Part shown: piece after piece, positions 44,221 through 52,436 of the stretch
How the letters are laid out: every line of letters begins with the position of its first letter
How positions within the stretch are numbered: the stretch's first letter is position 1
Source of the DNA: Opitutus sp.
Lineage (GTDB): Bacteria; Verrucomicrobiota; Verrucomicrobiia; Opitutales; Opitutaceae
DNA length: 64,000 nt
Assembly (NCBI GenBank): GCA_024998815.1
Contig: JACEUQ010000003.1
Span: forward strand, 695,900 to 759,899
Direction: 5' to 3'
The notes under the pieces: model-generated
The model's input: only the letters and a program-made list of their open reading frames with translations
Database searches by the model: none
What the model was told of the DNA's origin: nothing
Made by a program: the position numbers and the translations under genes

Positions 44221-45252
44221 GTGCAGCGTGTCGGCGTGCAACGCGTCAGTATTACCCAAATTGCTTCCGATCTCGGTGTTTCCGCGATGTCGGTGTCCGT
44301 GGCGTTGCGGGGTAAGCCGGGCGTGTCGGAAAAATTGCGCGCACGGATACTCGCCCGGGCGGAGGAGCTGGGGTATCGACCCGATCCGGTGGCCTCCGAG
44401 TTAATGTCGATGGTGCGGGCCCAGCAGCGGGCGAAGGGCGTGGAGACAATCGCGTTCATCAACACGTTCGCCGAGCCGGCGTTGTTTGCACGGATCCCGG
44501 GTTTGATCGACTTCTTGCACGGGGCACAGGCGCGCGCGGTCGATTACGGCTACCACGTGGAGCAGTTCGATGCTGGGCAGCGCGGGCTGAGCGGCCGTCG
44601 GCTGGCGGAAATTTTAAAGGCGCGCGGCGTGCGCGGTTTGTTGGTGGGGCCGCGCTGGCGCACGGAGCCGGACATCGATTTCCCGTGGAAAGATTTTAGC
44701 GTTATGCTGGTCGGCGAGTCCAAATACGGGCCGAATCTCCATCGGGTGTGTAATCATCAAATGCATAGCTGCACCACGTTGCTCACTGCACTCGTGGCGC
44801 GCGGCTACCGCCGGATCGGCCTCGCCTTGGTGAAGGAGGATGAGGTGAATCACGGTTACGGCTACTTGCTCGGGCTGGAGCAGTTCCGGCTGAGCGCACC
44901 GAACGAGGTGCAGGTCGAAACCTGGCTTTATCAGGACTATGACGAAGGGGCGTTTAGCCAGTGGGTCTCGGATCGTGGGCTGGACGCAGTCGTGTCGCTG
45001 CCGGTTCAACCGGGTGAGCTCGTGCCCCAGTTGCGAACGGCAACAGGCGAGGCGGTCGGTTATGCGAATCTGAACGTTGTCGTAGGCTCGAAATATTCAG
45101 GTATCAATCAGTTCGCGCCGGAAATTGGAGCGGTAGCGGTCGATATGCTGCGCAGCTTGTTGTTAAGCGGTGAGCGCGGAATGGCCCCTCGACCGCATAT
45201 CGTGCTAGTCGAGGGCATGTGGGTAGACGGGGAGACGACACGGGGAATCTGA
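44221..45252 (+). CDS. LacI-family transcriptional regulator
   Basis: The 343-residue protein starts with GTG (a second in-frame GTG lies five codons later). The helix-turn-helix is at about 8-30 (VSITQIASDLGVSAMSVSVALRG), the hinge near YRPDPVASELMSMVR, then a periplasmic-binding-protein-like effector domain. The hinge lacks the usual ARxLR consensus (PVASELMSMVR), as in some verrucomicrobial LacI relatives. It is divergent from a PEP-CTERM gene and probably controls it and perhaps uidA and the hydrolase gene through CTTATGTTAAG sites. The effector is unknown. Confidence 0.87.
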   Translation: MQRVGVQRVSITQIASDLGVSAMSVSVALRGKPGVSEKLRARILARAEELGYRPDPVASELMSMVRAQQRAKGVETIAFINTFAEPALFARIPGLIDFLHGAQARAVDYGYHVEQFDAGQRGLSGRRLAEILKARGVRGLLVGPRWRTEPDIDFPWKDFSVMLVGESKYGPNLHRVCNHQMHSCTTLLTALVARGYRRIGLALVKEDEVNHGYGYLLGLEQFRLSAPNEVQVETWLYQDYDEGAFSQWVSDRGLDAVVSLPVQPGELVPQLRTATGEAVGYANLNVVVGSKYSGINQFAPEIGAVAVDMLRSLLLSGERGMAPRPHIVLVEGMWVDGETTRGI

Positions 45253-45283
45253 CGACGCAAAGTTAACGCCAAGACTCATCCTA

Positions 45284-45558
45284 GTAGGCAGTAACCTTCG
45301 AGTTGTCGGATGCAGCATGGCAGTTTTGCCATGTAGCGTTGGCCGTCTCGGCCAAGGTTTGAGACGGCGGACTTGGCCGGGGACGGCCAACACTACAACC
45401 GGAAATGCCACACCCAGGGCAGTTTGGCCGCGAGAGTACGCAAGGAGCGCAAAGAACAAGACCTGTGTTTTTATGCGTTCTTTCGCGGCTTAAAGATCGA
45501 TGTTTGGCGTTGATTTTAAGGGGTATCTGGATGCGACACTTTAAATGTTACCACCTAT
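45284..45558. repeat. MITE-like element, copy 1 of a tandem pair
   Basis: The 275-base element has imperfect terminal inverted repeats GTAGGCAGTAAC and GTTACCACCTAT and is flanked by TA on both sides. It contains an inner inverted pair, TGTAG-GTTGGCCGTC against GACGGCCAAC-CTACA, and a GCAAGGAGCGCAAAGAA stretch. No gene is inside. TA duplication is typical of IS630/Tc1-mariner-type transposition, so mobilisation in trans by such a transposase is likely. None is seen in this window. Confidence 0.7.
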
Positions 45559-45560
45559 TA

Positions 45561-45844
45561 GTAGGCAGTAACCTTCGAGTTGTCGGATGCAGCATGGCAG
45601 TTTTGCCGTGTAGCGTTGGCCGTCTCGGCCAAGGTTTGAGACGGCGGAATTGGCCGGGGACGGCCAACACTACAACCGGAAATGCCACACCCAGGGCAGT
45701 TTGGCCGCGAGAGTACGCAAGGAGCGCAAAGAACAAGCCATGTATTTTTATGCATTCCCTGCGTTCTTTTGCGGCAAAAGGATCGAAGTAGTTCGTTGAT
45801 TTTGCAGTACCGGCAGATGCGACACTTTGAATGTTACTACCTAC
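45561..45844. repeat. MITE-like element, copy 2 of a tandem pair
   Basis: The 284-base second copy follows directly after the shared TA at 45,559-45,560 and ends with GTTACTACCTAC then TA. It is nearly identical to copy 1 over the first ~170 bases (offset 277) and diverges in the right third. A partial relative lies at about 17,010-17,125. Confidence 0.7.
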
Positions 45845-45947
45845 TAGCCAACGTTGGAGCTTTTGAAGGGGTGGATTTAACCCAGTTCATCCTTTTTAGC
45901 CGACGCTCGGGTTGAAGGTTTTCAATCGGCCGCTGCCAACGATCTCC

Positions 45948-46031
45948 AAGGTAGCGCGGTGCTTTAGCCCGCAGGATGGAATCGCATTCTTCGCTGTATC
46001 GCCGATGCGGGCTGAAGCACCGCGCTACTTT
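45948..46031. repeat. Long REP-like inverted repeat
   Basis: Arms of 25 bases (45,948-45,972 and 46,007-46,031) pair with only two mismatches around a 34-base loop. The arm GCGGGCTGAAGCACCGCGCT recurs as a single copy at 62,682-62,706. It sits between the MITE pair and the GH130 gene. It may fold into a hairpin at the 3' end of the GH130 transcript, or be a REP-type element. Confidence 0.65.
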
Positions 46032-46120
46032 GGATTCAGCAATGCTCAAACCGCTCCTGTTCTAAGCCGAAGAGTGCTCCCGTTGGCGATTAGGCAACGG
46101 GATCACTTGGGGTATCGTTT

Positions 46121-47329
46121 TTAGGCGCCCAGGGCGGCGTCGAGGACCGGGTTGAGTCCGCGCAGGGTTTGGTTGCGGTCGATCAATTCGAGGCGTTGGC
46201 GAACGCTTTCGTGGGTCCGCAGGCCGTCCGCAGGCGTGCCGTGCACGTAGGCGAGGAGCTGCTTGATCGAGGTCGTGCCGACGTGCAGGCGGGTGTCGCT
46301 CGAAGCATAGTAGAGCAGGACCGAGCCGTCGTTGCGGGCGATCAGGCCGTTGGAGAACAGGACATTTGAGACGTCGCCTACGCGCTCAGCTCCAAACGGT
46401 GCGAGAAAATACCCGCCCGGAGCCGCGATGATACGGGTGGGGTCCTCAAGATCGGTGAGGAAGGCGTAGAGCACATAACGCATGCCCGCTGCACAACCGC
46501 GCACCGCGTGGGCGATGTGCAACCAGCCTTCGCTGGTTTTGATCGGGGCTGCGCCAGCACCGACTTTCCCCTCTTTGATGGTGTGGTAGGTTTGTTTATC
46601 GAGAGTCGGCTGCTCGCCGATCACGCAGGGCGACATCGAGTCGGCCAGCGCCCAGCAAAGACGCCCTTCCGCGCCGGCGTGCATGAAAAACTCCATCGGG
46701 CGGGTGTAGAGGAAGTATTTCCCGTTTACGAACTCGGGGTGCAGGACAACATTGCGCTGCTGTTTGGAGGGGCTTTTCAGGTCTGGCAGGCGTTCCCAGG
46801 TCTCGAGGTCACGGGTGCGCACAATACCACAGTTGGCGGTGGCTGCGGAGATACTGTCGCTCTTGGTATCCGGGTCCTGGCGTTCGGTGCAAAAAAGGCC
46901 GTAGATCCACCCATCCGCGTGGCGGGTCAGGCGCATGTCGTAGAGATTGGTTTCGGCGGGATCGCCGTCCGGGATCTGCAGCGGACGGGCGCGGAAGCGG
47001 AAGCCGTCAATACCGGTGTCGCTTTCAGCCAAGGCGAAGAAACTTTTGCGATCAGCGCCTTCGATGCGCACGACGAGGACGATCTTTCCCTCGTACTCGA
47101 TCGCACCGGCGTTAAAGGTGGCGTTAACCCCGAGTTGTTCGACCAGCAGCGGGTTGGTGCTTTCGTTCAAATCGTAGCGCCACGACAGCGGAATGTGTTC
47201 GCGGGTGATGACCGGGTGTTGGCGGCGCTGGAGCACGCCGTTGTCGGTTTCGAGGTCGGGCGGATTAACGCGCGATAGGTGGTTGTGGTGGCGGTCGACG
47301 AGTTGCTGGAGGGTGTAGAGGTGGTTCAT
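46121..47329 (-). CDS. 4-O-beta-D-mannosyl-D-glucose phosphorylase-like, GH130
   Basis: The 402-residue five-bladed beta-propeller matches GH130 subfamily 1. Diagnostic blocks are ESTNPLLVEQLGVNATFNAGAI, VVRIEGADRKSFFALAES, catalytic Asp131 in NLYDMRLTRH, WIYGLFCTERQDP and QQRNVVLHPEFVNGKY with phosphate-side Arg and His residues. Enzymes of this group split mannosyl-glucose with phosphate to mannose-1-phosphate and glucose in the cytoplasm, the last step of beta-mannan use. It is divergent from a XylR-like regulator with an 87-base shared promoter region. Exact disaccharide specificity needs biochemical proof. Confidence 0.88.
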   Translation of the reverse strand: MNHLYTLQQLVDRHHNHLSRVNPPDLETDNGVLQRRQHPVITREHIPLSWRYDLNESTNPLLVEQLGVNATFNAGAIEYEGKIVLVVRIEGADRKSFFALAESDTGIDGFRFRARPLQIPDGDPAETNLYDMRLTRHADGWIYGLFCTERQDPDTKSDSISAATANCGIVRTRDLETWERLPDLKSPSKQQRNVVLHPEFVNGKYFLYTRPMEFFMHAGAEGRLCWALADSMSPCVIGEQPTLDKQTYHTIKEGKVGAGAAPIKTSEGWLHIAHAVRGCAAGMRYVLYAFLTDLEDPTRIIAAPGGYFLAPFGAERVGDVSNVLFSNGLIARNDGSVLLYYASSDTRLHVGTTSIKQLLAYVHGTPADGLRTHESVRQRLELIDRNQTLRGLNPVLDAALGA

Positions 47330-47416
47330 TGAGGTGTGGGTTTTGACTCCATCAGCGTAACGTATCGGCGAAGATTTATCGTTGCCTGAAACGACATTTT
47401 TTTTGTCATTTCAGCC

Positions 47417-48598
47417 ATGCCCCAATTGGTCGCTCCTTATCCGGTGCAAGTGCTTGTTGATCCGGCGCTGCAATATTTCCGTGAGGCGGCCCTGGGGGCA
47501 CGGCACTACGGATTCGAGACCGGTCGCCTGAGTTTTGTTGACGCCTGGTTACCCCATGAATTGCGGGGTGATCTGCGCGCGCTCGCTAGGCGGGATGGAA
47601 TCTGTGGCGTGGTGGCCCCCCTGCACACGCCGTCGGAAGCCGCACGATTTGCACGGCTGGGCCTGCCGGTGGTTAACATCTCCAACGCCGTGATTCACCC
47701 GCAAATCCCGGTGGTAACGCAGGATGACGAAGGCGCGGGGCGTATCGCCGCCCTGCATTTGATCGAATGCGGTTGCCGAGCGTTCGGATTCTGGGGGCAT
47801 CCAGGCAAACCGTATTCGGCCGCACGCTTGAAGGGGTTTCGCGACACATTGAAGCGTGCTGCTCCGGGCGCTTCGCTGAGCATCGGCGGCGGCGGGGAGC
47901 GAGGCATGCCGGATTGGTTACGGGCGTTACCACAACCGGCCGGGGTGTTTACGGTGCTGGATAGCTATGCGCTTTCGTTGATGCGGGCTGCGCGTTCACT
48001 GGGGCGACGAGTGCCTGATGACGTCGCTGTTTTGGGTGCCGGTAACGACCACTTCTGGGTGGATTTTGAGAGTATTCCCCTTTCGAGCGTTCGGTTGCCG
48101 GCTTGGAATATCGGTTACGAGGCGGCGCGCTTGTTGGCTGATTTGATCGCTGCAAAGAAAACAAGCCACGCTGGGGTGCGTTTGCCCGTTGTAGACGTGG
48201 CGGCGCGACAATCCACGGCGGTGCGTTTTGTGGAGGACGCTGCGGTGGCGCGTGCGGTGGACTACATTCGTGCCCATGCTCACGAAAACCCTTACGTTAA
48301 AGACGTGGCGCGGGCAGTCGGATTGTCGCGCACCTCCCTCGGCGCTCGTTTCCAACAAAGTCTAGGCCGGACTTTACTCACGGAAATTCAGTTAGCGCGG
48401 ATCGAGCTGGCCAAGCGCCTTTTGCGCGACAGTGACACTCGGTTAACCGAGATTGCCGAGCGGTGCGGTTTCCCGAATTCGCAACGGTTCAGTGTGCTGT
48501 TTCGCCAGCGGACAGGGCAGTCTCCGCGGGCTTGGCGTAAGTTTGCGCAGGCTGTCGGCGGTAGCGCTCTGTCTTCGGCTGGGGCCGGCGGGTTGTAA
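47417..48598 (+). CDS. XylR-like regulator (LacI-type sensor plus AraC-type HTH)
   Basis: The 393-residue protein has a periplasmic-binding-protein-like sensor (about 8-270, with the LacI-type dimer region VPDDVAVLGAGND) and a C-terminal AraC double helix-turn-helix (about 285-380, ENPYVKDVARAVGLSRTSLGARFQ and LTEIAERCGFPNSQRFSVLFRQRTGQSPRAWR). This is the XylR plan. It is probably an activator responding to a monosaccharide. Its position divergent to the GH130 gene suggests mannose- or glucose-linked control of that gene, while relatives of this type often sense xylose. Confidence 0.87.
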   Translation: MPQLVAPYPVQVLVDPALQYFREAALGARHYGFETGRLSFVDAWLPHELRGDLRALARRDGICGVVAPLHTPSEAARFARLGLPVVNISNAVIHPQIPVVTQDDEGAGRIAALHLIECGCRAFGFWGHPGKPYSAARLKGFRDTLKRAAPGASLSIGGGGERGMPDWLRALPQPAGVFTVLDSYALSLMRAARSLGRRVPDDVAVLGAGNDHFWVDFESIPLSSVRLPAWNIGYEAARLLADLIAAKKTSHAGVRLPVVDVAARQSTAVRFVEDAAVARAVDYIRAHAHENPYVKDVARAVGLSRTSLGARFQQSLGRTLLTEIQLARIELAKRLLRDSDTRLTEIAERCGFPNSQRFSVLFRQRTGQSPRAWRKFAQAVGGSALSSAGAGGL

Positions 48599-48601
48599 GC
48601 C

Positions 48602-48697
48602 TTAGCGCATGGTCGAGACGGCGAAGACCGTGAGGCCAACGGGCGTGTCGGAGAAGGGGCCGGCGAGTCTGGTCCAACTCAGGTACCTGAAACCCGG
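48602..48697 (-). pseudogene. Short C-terminal gene remnant
   Basis: About 31 codons on the minus strand read PGFRYLSWTRLAGPFSDTPVG and then GLTVFAVSTMR before a stop, preceded directly by a stop. This looks like the end of a longer protein whose N-terminal part is gone. The source family is not recognised. Confidence 0.3.
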
Positions 48698-49172
48698 TTA
48701 TGGGGCCGTTCGTTGAATACGTCACGAATGAGTACTCAGTCTGGCCAAACATGCGAAAGAGGAGTTGGATAGGCCTTCAGGACGCAACCCTCTCGCGCCT
48801 TGCTGGAGATCACACAGTGATGCCGGACCGGACTGTCGAAAAAGGGGCGGGTAGAGTGCCAATAAAGGCCTTGATTCGTCCTAACCACACCGATGGCCCA
48901 ATTGCTACCGCTCGGAATCAGTGCCCGAATGCACCACTCTCGCTCGCGGCGTCTTGCTGAAGCTCACCACGGAGGGTGGTTTTCTTGCTGGCGCTCAAAA
49001 TCTCGGCCCGAACCGGGAAATCCACCTCGATTATGGGCCGAAAAACGGCTCTTAACGCTCAATTCGGCTGCCCGAAGCGCTCGTTTTACAATCCCAACGA
49101 CATGTCTGTCGTTTTGCGCAATTTTCCGACCAAGAGTCGGCGACTTGTTTCCGAAAACTAAGGTCAGTTTAA
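48698..49172. other. Non-coding or decayed DNA at island edge
   Basis: No convincing gene, RNA or repeat is seen here. Composition is lower in GC than in the sugar genes on the left. It lies between the XylR-like gene and the DUF3800 remnant and probably consists of decayed mobile DNA. Confidence 0.5.
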
Positions 49173-49412
49173 TGCTTCCAACTTGCCGGATTACAACTCG
49201 CCGACGCGGTCGCCTCCGGACTCTACGCTGCGGTGACTCCCAACCGCTTCGGCGACGTGGAAGACCGCTATGCCCGCCTGCTTCACCCCACCTTCCGCCG
49301 ACACAAAGGGGCGGTGCTCGGTTTCGGCCTCAAATTCTGGCCCGACGACCTCGCAGTCGTGAAAACCAAAAGCCCGCACTTGGCGGGCCTTTCGGACTGG
49401 ATTGGAAAATGA
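49173..49412 (+). pseudogene. C-terminal fragment of a DUF3800 protein
   Basis: The frame after a stop at 49,170 reads CFQLAGLQLADAVASGLYAA, then NRFGDVEDRYARLLHP and GAVLGFGLKFWP, ending PHLAGLSDWIGK. The QLADAVASGLY block and the FKFWP-type block are typical of the C-terminal half of DUF3800 (an RNase H-like family frequent in mobile and defence loci). The N-terminal catalytic part is missing, so this is a remnant. Confidence 0.6.
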
Positions 49413-49572
49413 TGCAGATCCCAGGTTCGAGATGCCACCCGTGCGGGCTGCCACCGTTGCCGGCGACCTCTACAAGTCCTGCGCTTATCTGCGTAGGCCA
49501 ACGAGCCGCCACCCCGGCCGCCTGTCAAACCAGGAGTCGTTTTACTGCCACTAACCACGCCATATCCCTTTC

Positions 49573-49578
49573 AGGAGG
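49573..49578 (+). promoter_or_regulatory. Canonical ribosome-binding site of dinD
   Basis: AGGAGG lies 9 bases before the dinD ATG. Such a full Shine-Dalgarno is uncommon among the other genes in this window and fixes this start. Confidence 0.7.
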
Positions 49579-49587
49579 AAATGCACC

Positions 49588-50403
49588 ATGAGCCACGAAA
49601 TCACCCCGTTTGAATCCATTCGCCGGACCAACCCGGCGGGCAACGAATTCTGGTCGAGCCGCGACTTCGCCAAAGTTCTCGGCTATGCCGACTATCGTAA
49701 TTTCCTGTCCGTCATAGAGGCTGCCCGCACCGCCTGCTTCAACAGCGGCCAGCGGGTGGATGACCATTTCGTTGAGGTCACCGAAATGGTCGAGATTGGC
49801 AGTGGTGCTCAACGCCGCCTGAAAACCGTGATGATGTCGCGGTATGCGTGTTACCTCGCCATCCAGAACGCCGACCCGTCCAAGGAAATAGTTGCCCAAG
49901 GCCAAACCTACTTCGCCATCCAGACCCGGCGGCAGGAGCTTTCCGACGAGCAAGTGGAAACGCAGCGCCGCCTCGCCATCCGTGCCGAGCTACGCACCCA
50001 CAACGGCCAGCTTGCCGACGCCGCCAAAGATGCCGGCGTAATCGCACCCCTGGACTATGCCATCTTCCAAAACCATGGTTACATGGGTCTCTATGGTGGA
50101 CTCGACGCGCAAGACACCCACCGCCGGAAAGGGCTAAAAAAGGGCGAGCAAATCCTCGACCACATGGGCAGCACCGAGCTGGCGGCCAACCTCTTCCGAG
50201 CCACCCAAGCCGAGGAGAAACTCCGCCGGGAAAAGATCACCGGGAAAGACAAAGCCAACCAAGCCCACCGCGAAGTGGGAGCAAAGGTTCGCCAGACGAT
50301 CAAAGAACTGGGTGGCACGATGCCGGAGGCGTTACCCCCGGCCGAAAGCATCAAGAAGCTGGAGACCCGGCACCGCAAAGCGCTCAAGCAATCGCCGAAG
50401 TAA
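49588..50403 (+). CDS. dinD: DNA damage-inducible protein D
   Basis: The 271-residue protein matches DinD over its whole length. The BRO-N-like N-terminus is visible in EFWSSRDFAKVLGYADYRNFL, the core in RYACYLAIQNADPSKEIVAQGQTYFAIQTR, and the C-terminal part in LGSTELAANLFRATQAEEKL-type sequence. E. coli DinD (274 aa) is SOS-induced and inhibits RecA strand exchange. No LexA box is recognisable upstream, so SOS control is not shown here. dinD genes are often found in mobile and defence islands, as here between a DUF3800 remnant and a Wadjet operon. Confidence 0.9.
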   Translation: MSHEITPFESIRRTNPAGNEFWSSRDFAKVLGYADYRNFLSVIEAARTACFNSGQRVDDHFVEVTEMVEIGSGAQRRLKTVMMSRYACYLAIQNADPSKEIVAQGQTYFAIQTRRQELSDEQVETQRRLAIRAELRTHNGQLADAAKDAGVIAPLDYAIFQNHGYMGLYGGLDAQDTHRRKGLKKGEQILDHMGSTELAANLFRATQAEEKLRREKITGKDKANQAHREVGAKVRQTIKELGGTMPEALPPAESIKKLETRHRKALKQSPK

Positions 50404-50847
50404 GAGCTCACTGCCAAAGACTGAAAACGCCGATTAGGTTTCCACAAGGTTGCTAAAACCGTTGGGTTCAGTCTCTTTTGTAAGCCGGTGACTGCACTTA
50501 CTGGAACAACCTAGCCCGTTAACCATTAATTATGTGCACGTTTTACGGCGACTTGGCCAAAGTGGCCCGTGTCGGTTCAAATCCGGCACCTCCACCACTT
50601 TTCTCCTCCGGAGAGCCGTTTTTTGTCCTTGGGCACTCAAAGTTAGCCTCAAGCTAACGTTTGATGTCTTTTGCGGCGGGGGGCATAATTCGACGCCGCA
50701 ACGTTCGCACTTCCCTTCGCCGTCATTTTACGGTGGCCGCCCAGTCGGACTCCGGTTTGGCTGCGGGCCGCGTGACCTCTTTTTGCTGCCTTAACCCCTT
50801 TACCTGCTGCGGCATCTCGCCGCACGCCTAGCCTGCGATTCCTGTCG
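50404..50847. other. Intergenic region between dinD and the Wadjet operon
   Basis: This 444-base stretch has no supported protein gene. It holds a tRNA/tmRNA 3'-end-like sequence at 50,571-50,597 and a small hairpin GTTAGC-ctcaa-GCTAAC at 50,642-50,658 that could lie in the Wadjet leader. The Wadjet promoter must be in the right part. Confidence 0.6.
50571..50597 (+). other. tRNA/tmRNA 3'-end-like remnant
   Basis: GTCGG-TTCAAAT-CCGGC forms a T-arm with a correct 7-base loop, followed by ACCTCC-A-CCA. The acceptor strand is one base too short and no matching 5' half lies within 100 bases upstream. It therefore looks like the duplicated or decayed end of a tRNA or tmRNA gene, the usual integration site of genomic islands. 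Confidence 0.35.
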
Positions 50848-52359
50848 ATGTCCGCGCCCGATTCGCCCCCCTTAACGTATTCGGTTTTCGCGCACCTCAA
50901 CGTCGAGAAAACCGGCCTCTACCGCGCGGTCCTGGGCGTCTTCGTCGCCGAACGCGCCCGTTTCGTTATCTCACTGCGCCCCTCCGAGATTTACGCTCTC
51001 CTTCCCTCTGCCACCCCGACCGAGATCGACCAGGTCCTCCCGCAACTGCGCGCTTGGGGCAATCTCGACGACTCACCGGATAGTGCCGAGGCCGCCACCA
51101 TCGAGGAGTTTTACCAGCGCCGTCGGCTCTACCAACTGAGCGCCGCCGGCGAGGCCGCCGAGCAAGCCCTGACGGTCTTCGGCGACTACCTGCTCCGCCC
51201 CGGCGAACTCCAGACCACCGCCCTGCACGACATTGCCGAGTTGCTCGACGCGCTTCTGCCGCGCCTCGCCGATAGCCCGCCCGACGACGCCAAGCTCCTT
51301 CAACTGCTCTCCAGTCTCGTCGCTCGTTTTGAGCAGCTCACCTCCCGCGCCCAAACCTTTATGCGCGGACTGCAGAGCACGGTTGAACTTCACGGCATCT
51401 CCGTCGAGGCCTTCCTCGCCTACAAGGAGCGGCTGATCGACTACCTTGAAAAATTCATCGGCGAACTGGTCGTCGCCACCAGCCGCATCGCCGAGGCCAT
51501 CCTGCGCTTGGAAGGCTGCGGGCTCGACCTCGCCTTCGTCGCCTGCGCGCGCCGCGAACTGGCCGACGCCCTTGCCCCAGCGCCCGAGGCCTTTGCCGAG
51601 GCCGAGACGCGTTGGCGCGACCGCTGGGCCGGACTGCGGCGCTGGTTCATCGCTGGCGAAACACCCTCCCAGGCCGAGCTGCTGCGCGCCCGCGCCCGCT
51701 CCGCCATCCCCGCCCTGCTCACCGCCGTCTCCCAGATCAACGACCGCCGCGCCTCCCGCGCCGACCGCGCGGCCGATTTCCTTTCCCTCGCCCGCTGGTT
51801 CGCCGAGGCCCCCGACGACGGCGCCTGCCACCGGCTCTGGCGCACCGCCTTCGCCCTCACTCCGGCCCGCCACCTGAGGATCAACTCCGAAACCCTAGCC
51901 GAACGCTCCGCCCGCGCAGAAACCCCGCGTACCAGCTGGCTGCAAGGCGCGCCCGTCTGGTTGTCGCCCCGGCTGCGCCAGAGTGGTCGCAACGCCCCGC
52001 GCGGCGTCGCCTCCATTACCATCGATCGCACCGCTGAAAAAGCCCACCTGCTCGCCCTCGCCCGCGAGCAAGCCGAGCAAATCGAGCGCGCCCGCCGCGT
52101 GCTCACCGCCGCCGGCCGCCGTCGTCTCGCCGACCTCGGCCCGTTCGGCGACGCCTCTTTTCGCCTGTTTCTCGACCTGCTTGGCCACGCCCTCAGCCAA
52201 CGCCCAGATCGCACCGGCCCGATCGATATCGAGTCCGCCGACGGCACCCTGCGCATTCGTCTCGAGCCAGTGCCTGCTGGCGAGACTGCTACCCTCGCCA
52301 CTGCCGACGGTGAGTTCACCGGCACCGATCACTGGATCACTATCGAGCCGGTTCATTAA
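50848..52359 (+). CDS. jetA: Wadjet type II subunit JetA (DUF2397 family, kleisin-like)
   Basis: The 503-residue protein matches the TIGR02677/DUF2397 family: N-terminal winged-helix part with FAHLNVEKTGLYRAVLGVF and RRRLYQLSAAGEAAE, a long helical middle including FMRGLQSTVELHGISVEAFLAYKERLIDYL, and a C-terminal winged-helix-like end. In Wadjet systems JetA is the kleisin that bridges JetC SMC heads and recruits JetB. It is the first gene of a four-gene operon, with 77 bases to jetB. The complex senses and cleaves small circular plasmid DNA after loop extrusion. Confidence 0.88.
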   Translation: MSAPDSPPLTYSVFAHLNVEKTGLYRAVLGVFVAERARFVISLRPSEIYALLPSATPTEIDQVLPQLRAWGNLDDSPDSAEAATIEEFYQRRRLYQLSAAGEAAEQALTVFGDYLLRPGELQTTALHDIAELLDALLPRLADSPPDDAKLLQLLSSLVARFEQLTSRAQTFMRGLQSTVELHGISVEAFLAYKERLIDYLEKFIGELVVATSRIAEAILRLEGCGLDLAFVACARRELADALAPAPEAFAEAETRWRDRWAGLRRWFIAGETPSQAELLRARARSAIPALLTAVSQINDRRASRADRAADFLSLARWFAEAPDDGACHRLWRTAFALTPARHLRINSETLAERSARAETPRTSWLQGAPVWLSPRLRQSGRNAPRGVASITIDRTAEKAHLLALAREQAEQIERARRVLTAAGRRRLADLGPFGDASFRLFLDLLGHALSQRPDRTGPIDIESADGTLRIRLEPVPAGETATLATADGEFTGTDHWITIEPVH

Positions 52360-52436
52360 CTGCCGCCCTGTATCCTCGCTCTGTCTACAGCCTCCGCCCT
52401 GCCGCACTTCGATCGCCGAACCTTCGCCTTGCCCAC

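Larger units (their letters stand above)
45253..46120. other. Gene-free repeat region
   Basis: No protein gene is supported between the LacI gene and the GH130 gene. The region holds two tandem MITE-like elements and a long inverted repeat, listed separately. The rest (45,847-45,947) shows no recognisable feature. Confidence 0.7.

Noticed and set aside
45253-46120. CRISPR array in the repeat region
   Set aside because: Only two long (~280 base) units with inverted ends, no short direct repeats with unique spacers and no cas genes.
50520-50597. A functional tRNA or tmRNA gene
   Set aside because: Only the T-arm and CCA end are present; no 5' acceptor strand, D-arm or anticodon arm can be folded, and the acceptor is one base short.
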